Assembly (NCBI RefSeq): GCF_016461955.1 | Contig: NZ_JADMNM010000010.1 | Coordinates: forward strand, 1 to 64,000 | Reading direction: 5' to 3' | DNA length: 64,000 bases | DNA from: Qipengyuania sp. YIM B01966 | Lineage (GTDB): Bacteria > Pseudomonadota > Alphaproteobacteria > Sphingomonadales > Sphingomonadaceae | Part shown: in pieces, positions 1 through 8,583 of the stretch | Layout: each line of letters begins with the position of its first letter | Position numbering within the stretch: the stretch's first letter is position 1 | Translations under genes and position numbers: made by a program | Notes under the pieces: generated by a model | What the model saw: the letters and a program-made list of their open reading frames with translations, nothing else | Told to the model about the DNA's origin: nothing | The model's database searches: none

Positions 1-188
1 GGTAGAAACTTCGGGCTCAGACCAACCATCACCGCGCATGGATCGTCCAACGCGGTATCGAGCGCAATGATCGCCCCGCGGCTCATCTTGAGCATTTCGC
101 GCAGCGGCACGCGGGCCTGGCCCAGCACCACCGCGAGGTCCACTTCAAGCTCGGTAAAGAGCGGCACATCGGCGGCCGGCAGCGTCAT
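1..188 (-). CDS. fliN: Flagellar switch protein FliN, N-terminal part (cut by window edge)
   Basis: Reading leftward from an ATG at 188, 62 codons are open to the window edge. The residues include VVLGQARVPLREMLKMSRG followed by AIIALD, which is the start of the SpoA (FliM/FliN C-terminal) domain of the C-ring switch complex that sets the direction of flagellar rotation. A GGGAG sequence lies about 9 bases before the ATG. It is divergent from flgC with a 111-base gap, and fits the flagellar genes that follow. FliN versus a FliM C-terminus or a YscQ-type protein cannot be settled from this fragment, but the domain begins almost at the start codon, as in a short FliN. Confidence 0.75.
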   Translation of the reverse strand, partial: MTLPAADVPLFTELEVDLAVVLGQARVPLREMLKMSRGAIIALDTALDDPCAVMVGLSPKFL

Positions 189-299
189 GATCAATGTCTC
201 CCTCGGGCCCATCCTAGGAAGATTTTTCCGCCCCCCGCCCCGCCACCCGGCAAATTTTTCCTACGATGGCGAAAGCCGGAACACTGGGGAGACTGACCG

Positions 300-707
300 A
301 TGCCTGCCGATCTCGACCGCTCGCTCGCCATTTCTGCCAGCGGCCTGCGCGCGCAATCGGTGCGGATGCGGGTGGTGGCGGAAAATCTCGCCAATGCCGA
401 TTCCGTCGCGGATACGCCCGGCGGCGATCCCTATCGCCGCCGCGTGGCGAGTTTCCGCGCGGCGCTGGACGGGGCGGAAACCGGGGTCGAGGTCACCGGC
501 ATCGCTCGCGATCAGAGCGATTTTCGCCTGTCCTATCAGCCCGGCCACCCGGCGGCCGATGCGGCGGGCTATGTCCGCCTACCGAATGTCAATTCGCTGA
601 TCGAAAGCGCCGACATGAAGGCCGCGCAGCGATCGTACGAAGCCAATCTGGGCGCGATCCAGGCGGCCCGCGCAATGCTCGCGCGGACAGTCGATCTGCT
701 CAAATAA
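300..707 (+). CDS. flgC: Flagellar basal-body rod protein FlgC
   Basis: A 135-residue protein of the proximal rod that crosses the periplasm. The N-terminus (residues about 11-35) has the rod/hook signature with SGLRAQSVRMRVVAENLANA, and residues 81-98 give GHPAADAAGYVRLPNVN, the classic FlgC stretch before the C-terminal helix. Length matches FlgC (about 135). The start at 300 is preceded by GGGGAGA. It heads a run of export and rod genes (flgC, fliE, fliQ, fliR, flhB) with short gaps or overlaps, so it is probably the first gene of that operon. flgB, its usual neighbour, is not in the window. Confidence 0.93.
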   Translation: MPADLDRSLAISASGLRAQSVRMRVVAENLANADSVADTPGGDPYRRRVASFRAALDGAETGVEVTGIARDQSDFRLSYQPGHPAADAAGYVRLPNVNSLIESADMKAAQRSYEANLGAIQAARAMLARTVDLLK

Positions 708-733
708 ATCCACCCCATCAGGAGAAACAGACA

Positions 734-1054
734 ATGTCGATTGGCGCCCTGGACGCAGCCACCGCCTATGCCCGCTTGCGGCCTGACCCAGTGGGCGAGG
801 GATTGCCCGCAACCTCTCCCTCGTCAGCCCCAGAGGCGCCGGGCTTCGGGCAGATGGTCAGCGAACTGGTCGGCAGTACCACCAGCGCGTTGCGCCAGGC
901 CGAGGCGGCGGGGATCAACCAGCTCGCCGGCAAGGGCGATCTGATCGACGTGGTGACCGCGATCAACGCCGCCGAACAGGCGCTCGACACGGTGGTCGCC
1001 GTGCGCGACCGGGTGGTCGGCGCCTATGGCGAAATCATGCGGATGCAGATCTGA
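734..1054 (+). CDS. fliE: Flagellar hook-basal body protein FliE
   Basis: A 106-residue protein that joins the MS ring to the rod. The C-terminal half has the FliE pattern: a helix with GDLIDVVTAINAAEQALDT followed by VVAVRDRVVGAYGEIMRMQI at the very end. The N-terminal 40 residues are proline/alanine-rich and variable, as usual. The start at 734 is chosen because AGGAGA lies 10 bases upstream; a longer open frame to 266 overlaps flgC and is not coding. Its stop overlaps the ATG of fliQ by one base (TGATG), so the two are translationally coupled. Confidence 0.92.
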   Translation: MSIGALDAATAYARLRPDPVGEGLPATSPSSAPEAPGFGQMVSELVGSTTSALRQAEAAGINQLAGKGDLIDVVTAINAAEQALDTVVAVRDRVVGAYGEIMRMQI

Positions 1055-1320
1055 TGAGCGGCAGCGAAGTCGCGGCGCTGGCCCAGTCGGCGTTCTGGGT
1101 GGTGCTGGCGATTGCCGGCCCCATGCTGCTGGCGGCGCTGGTCGTCGGGGTCGGCATCGGGCTGTTGCAGGCGCTGACGCAGGTGCAGGAAATGACCCTG
1201 ACCTTCGTGCCCAAGCTGCTGGTGATCGGCGGCGTGTTCCTGCTCAGCCTGCCGATGATCGGCCACGCGATGGGCGGGTTCATGGCCGAGACCAGCCAGC
1301 TGATTACGCGCGGGCGATAA
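1054..1320 (+). CDS. fliQ: Flagellar export apparatus protein FliQ
   Basis: An 88-residue protein with two transmembrane helices (about residues 15-38 and 52-75), the normal size of FliQ, a component of the FliPQR gate of the flagellar type III export machine. The loop between helices has QALTQVQEMTLTFVPKL, a highly recognisable FliQ signature. It starts inside the fliE stop codon and is followed 4 bases later by fliR, the usual gene order. Confidence 0.95.
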   Translation: MSGSEVAALAQSAFWVVLAIAGPMLLAALVVGVGIGLLQALTQVQEMTLTFVPKLLVIGGVFLLSLPMIGHAMGGFMAETSQLITRGR

Positions 1321-1324
1321 CTCA

Positions 1325-2083
1325 GTGAGCGCCGCCGCGATGCTGCCGCAGCTTTACCTCCTTGCCGCCGTGTTCGCGCGGATCGGTGCGTTGGTGATGG
1401 CGCTGCCCGGTTTTGCCGACAGCGCAGTCCCGGTGCGCGTGCGGCTGATGATCACGCTCGGCCTGTCGGCGGCGATTGCCGGGCTGGTCCAAAAGCATAT
1501 CACGCTCCCGATGGGAGAGATCGCGCTGGCGCTGCTGGTGGTGGGCGAAATGCTGATCGGCCTCGCTATCGGGATGATCATCCGCATCCTGTTCACCGCG
1601 ATCACGGTGGCCGGATCGATTGCCAGCCTGCAGACCGGGCTGACTGCGGCGATGGCGCCCGATCCCAGCATGGGCGGACAGGTGCCGATCCTGGCGCGGT
1701 TGCTGACATTGGCGGCGACCACCGCCTGCCTCGCGGCCGGCCTCCACCATTGGTGGATCGCCGCAATGGTCGATTCCTACCGCCTGTTTCCCCCCGGCAC
1801 GCTGCCGCCGGCGGGTGATTTTGCGCAGCTGTTGGTGGCGGTGACGGGCCGCGCGCTGGCGCTCGGTCTGTCGCTCGCCGCGCCGCTGGTGATCTTCGGG
1901 CTGCTATTCAACCTCGCGCTCGGTCTTGCCGGGCGGCTTGCACCGACGATCCAGATCTTCTTCATCGCGCAGCCGCTGACCCTGCTGTTCGGCCTCGCGC
2001 TGATGGGGGTGATCAGGGGCGCGATGATCCTCGCCTTTGCCGAGGCGATGGAAGCGTTCGTGCGCGGCGGCTGGGCGCTCTGA
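1325..2083 (+). CDS. fliR: Flagellar export apparatus protein FliR
   Basis: A 252-residue integral membrane protein with about six hydrophobic helices. The N-terminus has FARIGALVMALPGFADSAVP and the motif VGEMLIGLAIG, both typical of FliR, a core subunit of the export gate. A GTG at 1325 is the likely start, directly after fliQ; there is no in-frame ATG before the conserved part except at codon 6. It ends two bases before the ATG of flhB. Confidence 0.94.
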   Translation: MSAAAMLPQLYLLAAVFARIGALVMALPGFADSAVPVRVRLMITLGLSAAIAGLVQKHITLPMGEIALALLVVGEMLIGLAIGMIIRILFTAITVAGSIASLQTGLTAAMAPDPSMGGQVPILARLLTLAATTACLAAGLHHWWIAAMVDSYRLFPPGTLPPAGDFAQLLVAVTGRALALGLSLAAPLVIFGLLFNLALGLAGRLAPTIQIFFIAQPLTLLFGLALMGVIRGAMILAFAEAMEAFVRGGWAL

Positions 2084-2084
2084 C

Positions 2085-3149
2085 ATGGCCGATGATGCCG
2101 GCGAGAAGAGCTTTGCCCCGAGCGAGAAGAAGCTCGCCGATGCGCGCAAGAAGGGCCAGACCGCCACCGCCGCCGAGGCGCGCCACGCGGCGATGCTGGG
2201 GGGCGCGGCGCTGGCGGTCGGGGTGGCCGGGTGGTGCACGCAGGCGCTTGCTGCAATGGCCGCCGGGCTGTGGGGCGGCGCTGGCCAGATGCGGCTGCAC
2301 AGCGCGGGCGACGGGCGCCTGCTGGCGGGCCAGGCGCTCGGCGGCAGCCTGTGGGCGATTTTGCCGCTGCTTATTGTGCTGATGCTCGCGGCTGTAGTCG
2401 GGGCGTTGGCGCAGGGCCGGCCCAGCTGGTCCACCGCGCGCCTGGCGCTCAAATGGGAAAAGCTTTCGCCTGCCGCCGGGCTGAAGCGGCTGTTCGGCCC
2501 GCGCGCGCTGGGCGAATTTGCCAAGGTCCTGATCAAGCTGGCGCTGGTGCTGGCGGCGGCTTTGCTGGCGGTGTGGCCGCAACTGGTGGTGCTGGGCGGA
2601 ATGGTCGGCGCGCCGGTGCCGGCAATCGGCGCGCTGGCGGCGGAGCTGAGCTGGCGGATGCTGGCGGTAGTGGCGGTGCTGGCCGCCGCGCTCGCGCTGG
2701 GCGACGGGCTGTGGCAGCACCGCGCCTTCCGCAAGCGGATGATGATGACCCGCGAAGAGGTCAAGCAGGAGGCGAAGGAGGCCGAAGGCAATCCCGAGAT
2801 CAAGGGCCGGATGCGCCAGATCGCCCGCCAGCGCGCGCGCCAGCGGATGATGGCCGCGGTGCCCAAGGCGACCGTCATCGTTACCAACCCCACCCATTAC
2901 GCGGTCGCGCTGCAATATGACCACGCGGCGATGGCAGCGCCGGTGGTGGTCGCCAAGGGGGTCGATGCGGTGGCGCTGCGGATCCGCGAGATCAGCCGCG
3001 AGGCGGGCGTTCCCGTGATCGAAAGCCCGCCGCTCGCCCGCGCCCTGTTCGCCCAGAGCGAGATCGAGCAGCCGATCCCGGTCGAACATTATGCCGCGGT
3101 GGCCGAGATCATCTCCTACGTCATGCGGCTGGCCGCCACGCAGCGTTAG
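2085..3149 (+). CDS. flhB: Flagellar export switch protein FlhB
   Basis: A 354-residue protein that controls substrate specificity of flagellar export. It begins with the FlhB pattern KSFAPSEKKLADARKKGQ, has four membrane helices in residues about 30-215, and a cytoplasmic domain containing the self-cleavage site N268-P269-T270-H271 inside VTNPTHYAVALQY. Downstream residues GVPVIESPPLARALF are also diagnostic. The start at 2085 follows the fliR stop immediately; the in-frame ATG at 2037 lies within fliR and is rejected. FlhB normally autocleaves between N and P and switches from rod/hook to filament export. Confidence 0.96.
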   Translation: MADDAGEKSFAPSEKKLADARKKGQTATAAEARHAAMLGGAALAVGVAGWCTQALAAMAAGLWGGAGQMRLHSAGDGRLLAGQALGGSLWAILPLLIVLMLAAVVGALAQGRPSWSTARLALKWEKLSPAAGLKRLFGPRALGEFAKVLIKLALVLAAALLAVWPQLVVLGGMVGAPVPAIGALAAELSWRMLAVVAVLAAALALGDGLWQHRAFRKRMMMTREEVKQEAKEAEGNPEIKGRMRQIARQRARQRMMAAVPKATVIVTNPTHYAVALQYDHAAMAAPVVVAKGVDAVALRIREISREAGVPVIESPPLARALFAQSEIEQPIPVEHYAAVAEIISYVMRLAATQR

Positions 3150-3150
3150 A

Positions 3151-3576
3151 TCACACGCGGCGGTCGTATTTCGCCAGTTCCACCCGCGCGCGCAATTCGA
3201 CCTCGTCCATCAGCGCGCGCAAGGCCGCATCATCGGCCGGATCGCGCGGCTCCTCCAGCCAGCCGCGCAAGGCGGCCAGCGCCGCGACCGGCATGGCTTC
3301 GTCCGCGTGATCGAGCGCGTCGAGCCGCTCCAGCGCCTCCTCAGCCGGGCGCACGAGGCGGCGGCGCAGTTCGCGCGCCGGATCGCTGGCCATCGCCAGC
3401 AAAGCGGGCATGGCCGCCATCGGCACCCCCAGCGGCGCATTGGCGGCGGCAGGAGCGGGCGGCGCGGGCGGCAGGAACTCTACGGCCGAGGGCGTTGTGG
3501 CAGCGCTGCGCGGGGCGCCAAGCGCGCTTAGAACGGAGCCCAGCGGCGGCCCAAGTGGCGGCAATGCTCCGCTCAT
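3151..3576 (-). CDS. fliX: FliX-like flagellar assembly regulator
   Basis: A 141-residue protein with a proline/alanine-rich N-terminal half (residues about 1-60) and a helical C-terminus. The end, ALMDEVELRARVELAKYD, strongly resembles the C-terminus of FliX, the alphaproteobacterial class II flagellar assembly regulator that links basal-body assembly to the activator FlbD. It is convergent with flhB (1 base gap) and divergent from flgI. From memory, a fliX-flgI divergent arrangement also occurs in Caulobacter. The similarity is confined to the C-terminal third, so the assignment is probable, not certain. Confidence 0.68.
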   Translation of the reverse strand: MSGALPPLGPPLGSVLSALGAPRSAATTPSAVEFLPPAPPAPAAANAPLGVPMAAMPALLAMASDPARELRRRLVRPAEEALERLDALDHADEAMPVAALAALRGWLEEPRDPADDAALRALMDEVELRARVELAKYDRRV

Positions 3577-3688
3577 GTCCCGCCCCCCGTGCTACTGCCT
3601 AGCGCGCCTCTCGCGCCGACCCTGTCCTATAATAGGCGCAAGCGATGCACCGGGCCAAACCGGCCCCCGCAGGAAAGAGGGACGGCAG

Positions 3689-4813
3689 ATGCGCTCCATG
3701 CCACGGATTGGCGGCCTCCTCGGCCCCGCGCTGGCACTGCTGGCGCTGGCCGCGCCGGCGATGGCCAGCGCGCAGGCGCAAGCGCAGGTGCGGATCAAGG
3801 ATATCGTCGAGTTCGACAATGTCCGCGAGAATCAGCTGGTCGGCTATGGCCTGGTGGTCGGCCTGCCCGGCACCGGCGACAAGGTCCGCAACGTGCCGTT
3901 CACCGAGGAATCGATGCAGGCAATGCTCGAGCGGATGGGCATCAACACCCGCGATACGCCGCTCCGCACCAAGAATGTCGCCGCCGTCTCGCTGACTGCG
4001 ACCATGCCCGCTTTTGCCCGCAGTGGCTCGCGGATCGACGTGCAGGTTTCGGCGCTGGGCGATGCCAGCAGCCTGCAGGGGGGCATCCTGCTGGCCAGCG
4101 CGCTACGCGGGATGGACGGGCAGATCTACGCGATGGCGCAGGGTCCGGTGGCGATTGCCGGCTTTGCCGCGCGCGGCGCGGGCGCCAGCGTCAGCCGCGG
4201 GGTGCCGACCACCGCGCGCATCGCCAGCGGCGCGATCGTCGAACGCGAGGTGCCGTTTGCGCTCGACGATGCGCGCGCCATGCGCCTTGCGCTGCGCCAC
4301 CCCGATGTCACCACCGCCCACCGCATTGCCGAGGCGATCAACCGCGAGGTCCCCGGCATCGCCCGTGCGAGCGACCCGGCCACGGTCGAACTGGCCGTCG
4401 CCGGGCCCGATATCATGCGCCTGATCGGCCGGATCGAGAACCTTGCCATCGCGGTCGAACAGCCGGCGCGGATCGTCATCAACGAAGCCTCCGGCACGGT
4501 CGTTCTGACCGACGATGTGCGGATCAGCCCGGTCGCCATCGCGCAGGGCGGGCTGACGATCTCGGTCGCCGAGCGCCCGTTCGTGTCGCAGCCCGCGCCG
4601 CTATCAAGCGGAGAAACGGTGGTGACGCCCGATACCGCGCTGGCGGTCGATGATGGCAGCGGCGCGGCGCTGGCCCGGATCGGCGGCGGCGCATCGCTGC
4701 AATCGCTCGTCGACGGGCTGAACGCGCTGGGCGTTTCGCCGCGCGATCTGATCGCAATCGTTCAGGCGCTGGCCACCGCCGGCGCGCTTCAGGCGGAGAT
4801 TATCGTCCAATGA
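3689..4813 (+). CDS. flgI: Flagellar P-ring protein FlgI
   Basis: A 374-residue exported protein forming the P ring around the rod in the peptidoglycan layer. Residues 1-27 are a signal peptide ending in AMASAQA. Mature sequence begins with RIKDIVEFDNVRENQLVGYG and has LVVGLPGTGDK, both standard for FlgI, and ends with LVDGLNALGVSPRDLIAIVQ. The start at 3689 is preceded by AGGAAAGAGGGACGG; an open frame extending back to 3410 overlaps fliX and lacks a signal peptide. It overlaps flgJ by 4 bases (ATGA). The 112-base gap to fliX holds the divergent promoters; a CCTATAATAGG palindrome lies there, with no clear -35. Confidence 0.96.
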   Translation: MRSMPRIGGLLGPALALLALAAPAMASAQAQAQVRIKDIVEFDNVRENQLVGYGLVVGLPGTGDKVRNVPFTEESMQAMLERMGINTRDTPLRTKNVAAVSLTATMPAFARSGSRIDVQVSALGDASSLQGGILLASALRGMDGQIYAMAQGPVAIAGFAARGAGASVSRGVPTTARIASGAIVEREVPFALDDARAMRLALRHPDVTTAHRIAEAINREVPGIARASDPATVELAVAGPDIMRLIGRIENLAIAVEQPARIVINEASGTVVLTDDVRISPVAIAQGGLTISVAERPFVSQPAPLSSGETVVTPDTALAVDDGSGAALARIGGGASLQSLVDGLNALGVSPRDLIAIVQALATAGALQAEIIVQ

Positions 4814-5088
4814 CCGCACTCGCTCCCCTCTCCGCCGCCCTGCCCTCCACGCCTGCCCAGCGGCTCGACACCGCGCGCGATTTCGAGGCGGTGTTTCTTG
4901 GGCAGGTGACTAAGCTGATGCTCGAATCGGTCGAACTCGATCCGCAATTTTCGGGCGGTGAGGGCGAGGCGATGTTTCGCGGCGTGATGGCCGAGGAACT
5001 GGGCACGATGATCGCCGCGCGCGGTGGCCTGGGCATCGCCGCTGCCGTTGCCGCACAGATCGAGCGGATCGAAGGAGGCGGGCAATGA
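4810..5088 (+). CDS. flgJ: Rod-binding protein FlgJ (short form, no muramidase domain)
   Basis: A 92-residue protein matching only the N-terminal rod-capping domain of FlgJ: ARDFEAVFLGQVTKLMLESV and a later FRGVMAEELGTMIAARGGLGIA. Enteric FlgJ has a second, peptidoglycan-hydrolysing domain of about 150 residues; alphaproteobacteria often carry this short form (called CheL in Caulobacter). The muramidase function must then come from another protein. It overlaps flgI and the following flgN-like gene by 4 bases each. Confidence 0.88.
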   Translation: MTALAPLSAALPSTPAQRLDTARDFEAVFLGQVTKLMLESVELDPQFSGGEGEAMFRGVMAEELGTMIAARGGLGIAAAVAAQIERIEGGGQ

Positions 5089-5507
5089 TCGCCGCGCTGC
5101 TCGATATTGCGCGTTCGCTGGCGCAGATCATGGACGACGAAACCGCGCAACTGGCGCAGACCGCCCGGCTGGGCGATCATGCCGCGCTGGGTCAGGCCAA
5201 GCAGGTGCTGGCCGGCCAGCTGGAGGCGGAATTCGTCAAGCTTGACGCGCTCGGGCCCGACTGGCCCAACCGCCTGTCAGGCGACGAGCAGGCCGATCTT
5301 GCCACCACCATTGGCGAGCTGATCGCAGTGGCCGAGGTCAATGCCGCGATGCTCCAGCGCCAGCTCGATCTGTCGAGCGACCTGCTCGCCGCGCTGACCC
5401 GCGAAGCGCGCCGGGCATCGGGGCGTGGCGGGATCGTCTATGCCGCCAGCGGCACGCTCAGCACCGCCGAGGGCGCCGGGCCGATCGCGCTCAACCGGAC
5501 GTTGTGA
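5085..5507 (+). CDS. FlgN-like putative flagellar chaperone
   Basis: A 140-residue, mostly helical soluble protein. Position (overlapping flgJ by 4 bases), length and heptad-like N-terminal 110 residues with a disordered tail fit a FlgN-type export chaperone for hook-associated proteins, or the small unnamed gene that commonly follows flgJ in alphaproteobacteria. No sequence motif proves FlgN. It ends tail-to-tail with the decayed MFS gene, overlapping it by 17 bases. Confidence 0.6.
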   Translation: MIAALLDIARSLAQIMDDETAQLAQTARLGDHAALGQAKQVLAGQLEAEFVKLDALGPDWPNRLSGDEQADLATTIGELIAVAEVNAAMLQRQLDLSSDLLAALTREARRASGRGGIVYAASGTLSTAEGAGPIALNRTL

Positions 5508-6404
5508 CCGCGCGCAGCGGCGCCGCATCGCGCCGCAGGACGATGATGGCGATGGTCAGCGACAGGGTGGCGAGCGCGGCCAGCAGCAGCCAGACCGGGC
5601 GGTAGCTGCCCGCCCCGTCAAACAGCCGGCCGGCGACTTCGACCATCGCCATCGTCGCCGCCGTGGTGATCACCGCGCTGGTCCCGTAAGCGAGCGGGAA
5701 TTCGCGCGGTTCAAAGCGGCTGGCGATAAGCAGGCTCCACAAGGGGAACACCCCGCCCAGCGCAAGGCCCACGGTCAGCACGGTGATGAACAGCACCGGC
5801 ACCGCCGCGGTCAGCGACAGCACGGCCAGCAGCACCAGATGACAGGCGATGACGATCGCGAACAGCGGCAGCAGCCGCATCCGGTCGGCCGCCCAGCCGA
5901 CCAGCAATTTGCCGGCAATCGCCGAGGCGGTCATTGCCGACATCAGCCACGCCGCTGTCTGCACGTCGATCTGCTGCTGGCGCAGGGCGATGCCGAGCGC
6001 GCGCCCGCTGCGGGCGACGAACCAGCCCGTCACCAGCATGTTGACCGTCAGCGCGCCAGCGGCAATCGCACCCGCGGCCAGCGGACCGGCCAGCGCCGCG
6101 CCGAGCATGGCCGGGCTGCGCGCGCTCGCCGCCATCCCCGCGCCGGCCACAGGCGGTGAAGCTGACCGGCGAGCGGGCTCCACACCATCATCCCCAGCAG
6201 GATCAGCACCAGCCCGCGATTGGCCTCCGCCCGGTTCAGCCCGAATTCGCGGCTCAGCGGCTCGACGAACAGGCCGAAGGGATAATTGAGCGCGCCGACC
6301 ACGAGCATGGCGGCGACAAAGCCGCCGGCCAGCGCCAGCCAGCCGCCGCGCCCGTCCGGCGCGTCGGCCGCGGGGGAAAGCGCCGCGCCGCTCACCAGCC
6401 CCAC
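5491..6404 (-). pseudogene. MFS transporter remnant (frameshift plus internal deletions)
   Basis: Two frames together describe one Major Facilitator protein. The N-terminal part starts at 6404 and runs through two membrane helices to SPLAGQLHR near 6160. The rest, from about GAGMAASARSPAML to the stop at 5491, continues in a different frame. The usual motif A loop (D-R-x-G-x-R-R type) and most of helix 3 are missing at the frame change. A second gap is seen where GRALGIA is followed directly by DVQTAAWLMSAM, so about helices 5-7 are missing. About 300 residues are left of a usual 400-430. This looks like real decay and not a single sequencing error. An intact paralog elsewhere is possible. 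Confidence 0.72.
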
Positions 6405-7021
6405 GCGGCAGGCGGCGGGGCAACCGGGCGGTCGGCGGCGAATTCGACGCGGAACAGCCGGTCATTGGGCGCCGCGCGGGTCAGCTGATAGGCGAATGTC
6501 GCGCCCCGCGTGCCGGCCGGGTCAACATCCACCCGCCAGACATTGGTGACCGAGCGGTCCAGCCCATTGGCGCGAAACGCGGCGATGCTTTCCGCATCGA
6601 CCGGAAAATCCTGCGCGCGCGCGGTGCCGGCGCTGGCGGTGTCGCCGCCGTAGAGCGTGACCGCATCGGCACTGCCGTCCTCGTGCCGGTGATCGTGCTT
6701 CAGCCTGAGGCCGGTGGGCGTGCGGGTGATCAGCCAGGTGCGCGAGCGATCCCAGCTGCCATCGGCGCGCAAGACATGGAACGGAATGGCGATCCGCTCG
6801 GCGCTGCACTGGCTGACCTGCATGATCATCGCCTGCCCCGCCATGTCGGCATCGACCGCTTCGGTGCTGACCAGCTGGCCGGCATAAGCCTTGCCGCAAT
6901 GGCTGCTAAGGGCGCTCCAGAACGCCTCCTGGGGCGCTGGCAGCGGGGCCGGCAGGGTGGCGCAGCCCGCCAGCGCGAGCGCGCCGAGAACGGCTGGGAG
7001 AGCGATCTGAGGCATTCGCAT
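6392..7021 (-). CDS. Hypothetical outer-membrane-type lipoprotein
   Basis: A 209-residue protein. Residues 1-18 form a lipoprotein signal peptide with lipobox ALAGC. The mature part has no family I recognise; it contains charged beta-rich stretches (LITRTPTGLRLKHDHRHEDGS split around a histidine-rich turn) and one further Cys pair candidate (HCGKAY, QCSAER). The start at 7021 is chosen because it places the signal peptide at the N-terminus; an upstream ATG would add 16 residues. Its end overlaps the MFS remnant by 13 bases. Function unknown. Confidence 0.7.
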   Translation of the reverse strand: MRMPQIALPAVLGALALAGCATLPAPLPAPQEAFWSALSSHCGKAYAGQLVSTEAVDADMAGQAMIMQVSQCSAERIAIPFHVLRADGSWDRSRTWLITRTPTGLRLKHDHRHEDGSADAVTLYGGDTASAGTARAQDFPVDAESIAAFRANGLDRSVTNVWRVDVDPAGTRGATFAYQLTRAAPNDRLFRVEFAADRPVAPPPAAWGW

Positions 7022-7056
7022 CGACCCGATGTGCCAGCAAGCCGGGCGCGCGGCAA

Positions 7057-7596
7057 CTAGCGGCTGCACCAGTCGCGATCCCCGTCCGCCCGCGCCGAAC
7101 CGGCGGCGATCATCGCTTCGGCCAGATCATCTTCGCGCCCGTCGGGGCCGATCCGCCAGGCGGCGCGCAATTCGCGGCCATAGATGTCGCGCGGAGGGTC
7201 GGCCCCGCCATCCAGCAGGAACGGGCCGCGCGCGGTCCAGGCCACCAGATCGCCCCGCGCCCGCAGCGCGAGCTGGCGTTCGGCCGCGCAGGCTCCGGCA
7301 ATCTCGGGCGCGTTGTAGCCGGTCAGCCGGACGCGCCGTTGGCCGATGATCAGCGTATCGCCATCGGGCGCGCAGATCGCCGCGCGCCCTCCCCCGCACA
7401 CCGCCACCGGCCCGGCCAGTTCCTCGCCCGTTCGGGGCGCGGCGGGCCATAGCCAGCGCAGCGCCGCAATGCCGCCGAGGATGGCCGCCAGCACCAGCCA
7501 CCAGCGCCATGCGCGCATGCGCGCCAGCGCGCGCGGCGGCGCTGCCAGCCTTCGTCGAACCGCAGCGGCCGGCCCCCGCGCGGCGCCCGGCGCCAT
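7057..7596 (-). CDS. Thermonuclease (SNase-like) domain protein, membrane-anchored
   Basis: Up to 179 residues. A membrane helix with WWLVLAAILGGIAALRWLW lies at about residues 31-49 and anchors the protein. The rest has the staphylococcal-nuclease fold pattern: APDGDTLIIGQRRVRLTGYNAPEI, then E-x-LALRARGDLVAW and a late IYGRELRAAW. The family hydrolyses nucleic acids with calcium; the D and R around the DGDT/RLTGYNAPE motif are retained. An alternative start at 7518 (MRAWRWW) would place the anchor at the N-terminus. It lies 35 bases upstream of the lipoprotein gene and may be co-transcribed. Confidence 0.8.
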   Translation of the reverse strand: MAPGAARGPAAAVRRRLAAPPRALARMRAWRWWLVLAAILGGIAALRWLWPAAPRTGEELAGPVAVCGGGRAAICAPDGDTLIIGQRRVRLTGYNAPEIAGACAAERQLALRARGDLVAWTARGPFLLDGGADPPRDIYGRELRAAWRIGPDGREDDLAEAMIAAGSARADGDRDWCSR

Positions 7597-7683
7597 CCTC
7601 TCATCCGCCGCCGCATAGCCGGGCGGGCCCCGCGGCGATAGCTGGCGCTTTACGTCGGGGCGCAGAGCGGGCTAATCGCTCGC

Positions 7684-8583
7684 GTGATGCACACCACCGA
7701 CCCCGCCATGCTGGCCAAGGCCGAAACCCTGATCGAGGCGCTGCCCTATTTCCAGCGCTATGCCGGGCGCACCTTCGTGGTGAAATATGGCGGCCATGCG
7801 ATGGGCGACCCCGAGGCGGCGCGCGATTTCGCCGAGGATATCGTGCTGCTGAAGGCGGTCGGGATCAATCCGGTCGTGGTTCATGGCGGCGGCCCGCAGA
7901 TCGGCGCCATGCTGAGCCGACTGGGCGTGGAAAGCCGCTTCGTCGATGGCCTGAGGGTGACCGACAAGGCCACCGCAGAGGTGGCCGAGATGGTCCTGTC
8001 GGGTGCGATCAACAAGGAACTGGTCGGCTGGATCGCGGCCGCCGGCGGGCGGGCGATCGGCATTTCCGGCAAGGATGGCGGGCTCGTTACTGCCAGCCCG
8101 GTGCAGCGGACCGCGCGCGACCCTGATTCGCTGATCGAGCGGGCGGTCGATCTGGGTTTCGTCGGCGAGCCGGCAGCGGTCGATACCACGGTGATCGACA
8201 CGGTCAGCGCCGCCGGGATGATCCCGGTGATCGCCCCGATCGGCGCCGGGACTGACAGGCATACTTACAATATAAACGCCGACACCATGGCTGGCGCGAT
8301 TGCGGCCGCATTGGGCGCGGCGCGGCTGTTCCTGCTGACCGATGTGCCGGGCGTGCTCGACCAGCAGGGCGGGTTGCTGACCGATCTGACGCCTGCCGAC
8401 ATTGCCGGTTTGCGCGAGGATGGCACGATCAGCGGCGGGATGATCCCAAAGCTCGAAACCTGCATCCATGCGGTTGAGGCGGGCTGCGATGCGGCGGTCG
8501 TGCTCGACGGACGGGTGCCGCACGCCATGCTGCTCGAATTCTTCACCTCGCGCGGCGCGGGCACGCTGATCCGGGCGGCATGA
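7684..8583 (+). CDS. argB: Acetylglutamate kinase
   Basis: A 299-residue amino-acid kinase that phosphorylates N-acetylglutamate in arginine synthesis. Key signatures are [10 protein letters not shown] (phosphate-binding lysine and glycine loop), [11 protein letters not shown], the substrate region [23 protein letters not shown], and the C-terminal [10 protein letters not shown]. Size is standard. GTG at 7684 and ATG at 7687 are adjacent possible starts. It is the first gene of a rightward run with 4-base overlaps or short gaps (lipoprotein, YggT, folD, lipoprotein, MarC). Confidence 0.96.
   Translation: MMHTTDPAMLAKAETLIEALPYFQRYAGRTFVVKYGGHAMGDPEAARDFAEDIVLLKAVGINPVVVHGGGPQIGAMLSRLGVESRFVDGLRVTDKATAEVAEMVLSGAINKELVGWIAAAGGRAIGISGKDGGLVTASPVQRTARDPDSLIERAVDLGFVGEPAAVDTTVIDTVSAAGMIPVIAPIGAGTDRHTYNINADTMAGAIAAALGAARLFLLTDVPGVLDQQGGLLTDLTPADIAGLREDGTISGGMIPKLETCIHAVEAGCDAAVVLDGRVPHAMLLEFFTSRGAGTLIRAA

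Noticed and set aside
5491-6465. Single intact MFS protein of 324 residues
   Set aside because: Its first ~100 residues are an Arg/Pro-rich shadow of the true N-terminus found in another frame, so the gene is called broken.
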